From Euperipatoides rowelli (taxonomy: Eukaryota > Onychophora > Udeonychophora > Euonychophora > Peripatopsidae), in NCBI GenBank assembly GCA_003024985.2, contig PXIH01S0104633.1: a stretch of 13,460 nt of DNA; one strand, written 5' to 3'. The number at the start of each line of letters is the position of its first letter. Within the stretch, counting starts at the first letter, position 1. This document shows, piece after piece, positions 9,857 to 13,460 of this stretch. The notes under the pieces are model-generated. The model had not been told where the DNA came from. It did no database searches and saw nothing but the letters and a program-made list of their open reading frames with translations. The translations under genes were made by a program, and so were the position numbers.

Positions 9857-10098
9857 ATTAGCGGGCACGTATTGTAAAATTTATGTCTGGATGTCTTTTT
9901 TACAAATAATTCTAAAAAAATAACTATAAAATGGGCTATGTTGTGGCAAAAACCTAGCAATATTGTAGTGTGGAGTTAGTTTTAGGAAGAGAAGGCAGAG
10001 ATAAATCCACAACATCATAAACATAGACACATTTTATAAAAAATTGAATTTGTCGTAAAATTTATGACAGCGCGCTAGCTAGAATACTAAGTTTGGTG
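9857..10098 (+). mobile_element. Family B MITE, copy B2
   Basis: A full-length-looking B copy. It begins CATTAGCGGGCACG after TTAC (9853-9856, perhaps a mutated TTAA), then TTGTAAAATTTATGTC. It contains AATTCTAAAAAAATAACTAT at 9908-9927 and GGCTATGTTGTGG. It finishes with GAATTTGTCGTAAAATTTAT and GACAGCGCGCTAGC, with CTAA near 10090 where a TTAA would be expected. The ends are inverted copies of each other around the GTAAAATTTATG core. The reverse complement matches B3 over its whole length. It is non-coding. Confidence 0.75.
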
Positions 10099-11144
10099 AC
10101 TTACTAATTCTAAGTATGACTACATAACAGAAAACTCATCTCATAAAGAATGTTTTTTTTGTAAGCATATGATTTGTATATTCTAAATGATCAACTATTA
10201 ACAAGCATGCCTTATGTTTGTTATTATTTTTTATTAATAGACATTTAATCATTCTATTTCAATAAATATCTCTGTTGTTTTCTTGAACACATTTGCTTTA
10301 TTAATTTAAAAGGTACCCACCATATGAATTTATAATTAAAATGCCACGCCTAAGTCACCCAACTTACTGATTTTAGATCACATGTTACCTACACCTCTGC
10401 ACATTAAAACCACACAGCTCAATTAATATCAATAATGACCACAATTACTTAATTTCTTAGAACTTAAACCGGGAAGTGAGTTTTGCTTTTTTTTTTTTTA
10501 ATTTAAACATATTTTTAGAACATTTAAAAAGTGGAAATATATTTGGGCTAGTTGCCATATCATTGATTAGTTTTAATTACCTTAAAAATCTCAAAGTATA
10601 ATAAATATGCAAAGTACATATTTTTTGTTTGACTTTCATTTCAGTCCTACCCAATAATATATATTTTAAAAAAAAACTGGGGTGGATTATTAGCTTATAA
10701 AAATATGGTAGCTAATGTAAATAAATAATGGGGAATATAAAGTTTATCTACTGTGTAACAAATGTTTTTTGAAACAAATCAACCTTATTGGATTAAAATA
10801 ATATTTTAGTTTAACCCATACACTAAGAAACAAAATTCCAGAAAAATATTATTACCTAAAAGTATAAATTACACTCGATTTATATCAGACACAAAAACAC
10901 TGAAAAATATAAACTTTTAAATTCCTGTTATATACAATAATCAAGAAAATGAAAAGTATTAGCATGACACATATTGTGGCTAGTGTTAATCAACTAATAT
11001 ATTAACATTCTGTGGTTCCATCATTTTAACTTTGGAATAAATATTTTTTTTCCATTTTGAAAAGAAAAAATTCAGAAAGGTGGATACAGTGCAAAATAAA
11101 GTGATAATGTTAACAATAATATGCTGATGCTGTATAAGATAGAA
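10099..11144. other. AT-rich non-coding stretch, no feature recognised
   Basis: No gene or repeat partner is visible. Homopolymer runs occur at about 10488-10499 and 11043-11051. All frames are closed by frequent stops. Confidence 0.5.
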
Positions 11145-11191
11145 CAGGGATTCTCAAACTGTGGTACATGTACCACTAGTTGTATATTGAA
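11145..11191 (+). mobile_element. hAT-like terminal sequence (first)
   Basis: It begins CAGGGATTCTCAAACTGTGG and continues into the perfect 16 bp palindrome GTGGTACATGTACCAC (11161-11176) and ACTAGTTG. A start of CAGGG(A/G)TTCTCAAACT with a GTGGTAC palindrome is familiar from animal hAT non-autonomous elements; this is recognition from general knowledge, not a search. No matching opposite end (CCCTG plus an 8 bp duplication of AGATAGAA) is found in the window, so it is an end fragment or is interrupted by the next element. Confidence 0.5.
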
Positions 11192-11280
11192 CAGTGTTGT
11201 TCAAAGTATTTGTTGCAAGTACTTAAGTAAAAGTAAAAGTAAATTGAAAATTGCCTACTTAAGTAAAAGTACTTTCATAA
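11192..11280 (+). mobile_element. hAT-like terminal sequence (second), with TACTTAAGTAAAAGTA repeats
   Basis: It starts CAGTGTTGTTCAAAGTATTT and carries GTACTTAAGTAAAAGTA (11219-11235), then TACTTAAGTAAAAGTAC (11256-11272). CAGTG ends with a subterminal ACTTAAGTAAAAGTA are common in hAT-type non-autonomous elements of animals. It lies 47 bp after the first hAT-like end, suggesting one element inserted in another, and runs into the minisatellite. The far end was not found; CACTG at 12095-12099 lacks a matching duplication. Confidence 0.5.
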
Positions 11281-11290
11281 TTTCTTNATG

Positions 11291-11825
11291 TTTGAGACAT
11301 TTTAACAAAGTAATTTTTATTATTTAGTAATTAAACTGTCTATGTTTGAGACATTTTAACAAAATAATTTTTATTGTACAGTAATAAACTATCCACATTT
11401 GAGACAGTTTAACAAAGTAATTTTTATTGTATAGTAATTAAATTTTTCAAATTTGAGACAGTTTAACAAAGTAATTTTTATTGTACAGTAATTAAACCGT
11501 CCACATTTGAGACAGTTTAACAAAGTAATTTTATTGTATAGTAATTAAACTGTCTATGTTTGAGACATTTTAACAAACTATTTTTTATTGTATAGTAATA
11601 AACTATCCACATTTGAGACAGTTTAACAAAGTATTTTTTTATTGTACAGTAATTAAACCGTCCACATTTGATACAGTTTACCCAAGTAATTTTTATTGTA
11701 TAGTAATTAAAATGTCTATGTTTGAGACAGTTTAACAAAGTAATTTTATTGTATAGCAATAAACCATCCACATTTGAGACAGTTTAACAAAGTAAAATTT
11801 ATTGCATTGTCCACATCTGAGACAA
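11291..11825 (+). repeat. Minisatellite, about ten copies of a ~54 bp unit
   Basis: Units begin TTTGAGACA(G/T)TTTAACAAAG at 11291, 11345, 11398, 11452, 11506, 11559, 11612, 11667, 11721 and 11773, with a partial copy at 11816. Spacing is 52-55 bp. Each unit holds an inverted pair, GACAGTTTAA and TTAAACTGTC, separated by an AT-rich spacer. Variants recur in order: a GTCTATG type, an ACTATCCACA type and an ACCGTCCACA type. An 84-codon minus-strand open frame (11517-11771) only reflects the repeat and is not a gene. The array may be the internal part of the hAT-like element just upstream. Confidence 0.9.
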
Positions 11826-12405
11826 AAAGATGAGACAGAGCACAAACATATTAATGATTCTTGCATTAAACTGAATAAGGCTCAGAGCTGACCAGTTTCA
11901 TAATTTGTCAATCATTTTGCTAGATGAATTGCTGAAGACAGGAAACAGAAAGGATGGAATGCACTACAACTCGCACCGTGTGTGGTCCCTTTCATTGAAA
12001 ATAATGTGTTTTAAAAGAAAAGTGATGCAAATAAAACATGAGCTATTGCTACAAGTTTTAAAACAAGTTCAATATTTTTTTCAATAATATCTAACACTGT
12101 CCAAAGAAATTTCATATTTATTTCTGTGTATTGCCTCCCGATGAAAGTTATGTGTTTTACAAATTGTTTCCAGCACCACATGGTACCACAATCAAGAAAT
12201 ATGTCATGAGTTCCTCCACCCTTTTGTCAAGCTTGCAACTAATGGACAACCTATGGATTTATAAATTTCAAAAGTTAATTAAATTCTATAATTCTGCAGA
12301 TAAATTTTCAAATACAATGAGTTGGCTAGGTTATATAGTGAGATCAACTTCATAAAAATAATTATTATGTATTTTAATTGAATAAAAGTTTATAATATGT
12401 ATTAA
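11826..12405. other. Non-coding stretch, slightly less AT-rich, no feature recognised
   Basis: Two short plus-strand open frames (11905-12087, 60 codons; 12131-12355, 74 codons) have no recognisable domain. The second reads MPPDESYVFYKLFPAPHG and on. Both could be chance or relics of an unidentified element, perhaps of the hAT-like unit upstream. I do not call them genes. Confidence 0.4.
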
Positions 12406-12409
12406 TTAA

Positions 12410-12641
12410 CATTTGAGCGGGCGGGCTTTTGTAAATTTCATGACAAATTCATATTTTTATAAAATGTGTGCATGTGTATTATAGTCTTGTGGGTTTATCT
12501 CTGCCTTCTATTCCTAAAACTAACCCGCCACTCTAATAGTTGTAGGTTTTACCATGCACAAAGTTCATTTTATAGTTATTTTTTTTAGAATTCTTTATAA
12601 TAATGTGTCCTGACATAAATTTACGGAATGCACCCACTGAT
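12410..12641 (-). mobile_element. Family B MITE, copy B3
   Basis: This is the best-bounded B copy, about 232 bp. It is flanked by TTAA (12406-12409) and GTAA (12642-12645, one change from TTAA). The left end reads CATTTGAGCGGGCGGGC, then TTTTGTAAATTTCATGAC. The right end reads GACATAAATTTACGGAATGC and then ACCCACTGATG, the inverted counterpart. The interior (TTATAAAATGTG, GGTTTATCTCTGCCTTCTAT, ATAGTTATTTTTTTTAGAAT) is the reverse complement of B2. It is non-coding. TTAA flanks plus short TIRs fit a piggyBac-like MITE. Confidence 0.78.
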
Positions 12642-12796
12642 GTAAGACTTTTTCTTTGTATTATTATTTTGTAATGGCAAAGAAAAAATGTCATTGTCTA
12701 TGAAATGCTGCAAATGTATGTATTTACTGCAAATGACACTCAGAAACAGAACTACTCTGCTTAGAATGTAGAAAATGAATGATTCAAATTATATAA

Positions 12797-12840
12797 TATG
12801 CAGGTAGAATATAATTGACTATATAGTCTACCTGTATATC
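12797..12840. repeat. Small hairpin with central GACTATATAGTC palindrome
   Basis: CAGGTAGA at 12801-12808 pairs with TCTACCTG at 12827-12834, and the perfect palindrome GACTATATAGTC lies at 12818-12829. Its function is unknown. It adjoins the larger palindromic element. Confidence 0.6.
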
Positions 12841-12846
12841 TAATCT

Positions 12847-13129
12847 AAATTAGTAATTATTGATTTCATTTATAGCTTTTAACTTTGTAATTTTGTTTAG
12901 TAGCAAATAAAGTTTTCTTGAAAAAAAAGTGCTTAAATATTGAAATAACAAAATTATATAATGATATTAGCATTATATAATTTTGTTATTTACTGTATGT
13001 AACTTGCTTTTTTATTATACATATTTGTGGCTTTTTTTTTCAAGCAAACTTTATTTGCTACTAAACAAAATTACAATAATATTATAAAGATAATAAAAGC
13101 TATAAAATGAATTTAATAATTACTAATTT
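12847..13129. mobile_element. Long palindromic element (hairpin/foldback MITE-like)
   Basis: At the centre, 12943-12963 and 12971-12991 are perfect 21 bp inverted copies with the loop ATATTAG. The outer arms also pair: TTTTGTTTAGTAGCAAATAA near 12891-12910 is inverted at about 13049-13068, and AAATTAGTAATTATT at 12847-12861 is inverted at 13115-13129. The right half holds an extra ~30 bp, including TTTTTTATTATACATATT. There is no coding content. The ends show no clear target duplication, so the family is not assigned. Confidence 0.8.
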
Positions 13130-13239
13130 AACAAATTTTTCTTCACATATTAACATGTGTAGATTTGTTTTAATTGTAGGAATTTATGATATTGCAAATA
13201 TAAACTGAATAAAAAAAGTAACAACTTTTAACAAAATAT

Positions 13240-13289
13240 AGAATAGATGTAAGAAATAATTTCATTATTACTCATATTTATAAGTTCTT
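13240..13289 (-). mobile_element. Fragment of family A
   Basis: AATTTCATTATTACTCATAT at 13258-13277 and the following bases match the reverse complement of the A hairpin region (compare 531-556). Only this short piece is present, joined directly to B4. It is either a remnant or a junction between elements. Confidence 0.5.
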
Positions 13290-13460
13290 GTCGTGCTGTT
13301 GTAAAATTTACGGCAAATTCATTTTTTTTTAAAATGTGTCTATGTGTATGGACTTGTAGGTTTATCTATGCCTTCTATTCTTAAAACTAGCACCCACTAC
13401 AATATTTGTAGGTTTGTACCATGCACATAGCCAATATTATAGTTATTTTTTAGAATTATA
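13290..13460 (-). mobile_element. Family B MITE, copy B4 (cut by window edge)
   Basis: It is in the same orientation as B3. GTTGTAAAATTTACGGCAAA (13299-13318) is followed by AAAATGTGTCTATGTGTATG, GGTTTATCTATGCCTTCTAT, CATGCACATAGCC and ATAGTTATTTTTTAGAATTA. It is close to B1 and B3. The left end (GTCGTGCTG) lacks an adjacent TTAA; the other end is beyond the window. Confidence 0.72.

Noticed and set aside
11517-11771. 84-codon minus-strand open frame with repeated NYYTIK motifs
   Set aside because: It is a translation artefact of the 54 bp minisatellite.
11291-11825. CRISPR array
   Set aside because: The whole ~54 bp unit is conserved, there are no unique spacers, and the context is eukaryotic.
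12091-12099. Right end (CACTG) of the second hAT-like element
   Set aside because: The flanking 8 bases do not match those before 11192, and the inner sequence does not mirror the left end.

Overview
The window looks like intergenic, repeat-dominated DNA from an AT-rich eukaryote, most likely an invertebrate animal. It is very AT-rich, with many A and T homopolymer runs and single N positions typical of a draft assembly. It holds no intact protein-coding gene, no bacterial-style operon, no CRISPR array and no tRNA or rRNA gene that I can support. The species cannot be fixed from the sequence. Almost everything recognisable is a decayed or non-autonomous transposable element.

Layout. (1) Positions 1-1516 hold two head-to-head copies of one repeat family, called A here. 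A1 is on the minus strand up to 643 and A2 on the plus strand from 804. Each abuts a TTAA and carries internal ~180 bp subrepeats and a small hairpin. (2) From 1517 to 7870 the DNA is mostly featureless AT-rich sequence. The exceptions are a relatively GC-rich block of unknown origin (2825-3106) and a ~235 bp near-perfect palindrome (4687-4922). (3) Positions 7875-8728 are a broken non-LTR (LINE) reverse transcriptase. (4) Positions 8765-10098 hold a second TTAA-associated family, called B (copies B1 and B2), and a third A copy (A3). (5) Near 11145-11280 two hAT-like terminal sequences lie next to each other, followed by a ~54 bp minisatellite of about ten copies with hints of higher-order structure (11291-11825). 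(6) From 12406 to the end there are two more B copies (B3, B4) on the minus strand, around a ~283 bp palindromic element (12847-13129).

Families A and B have related ends. From a TTAA they read roughly CATNTGAGCGGNCGC, followed by a core near GTCATAAATTTTACGAC. TTAA targets and such ends suggest non-autonomous piggyBac-like elements, but no convincing transposase is present, so this rests on the ends alone. These elements do not work together as a pathway. The window reads as a nest of insertions, several sitting next to or inside one another. The most interesting points are the shared A/B end grammar with head-to-head copies, the tandem-subrepeat structure of family A, and the minisatellite beside hAT-like ends.
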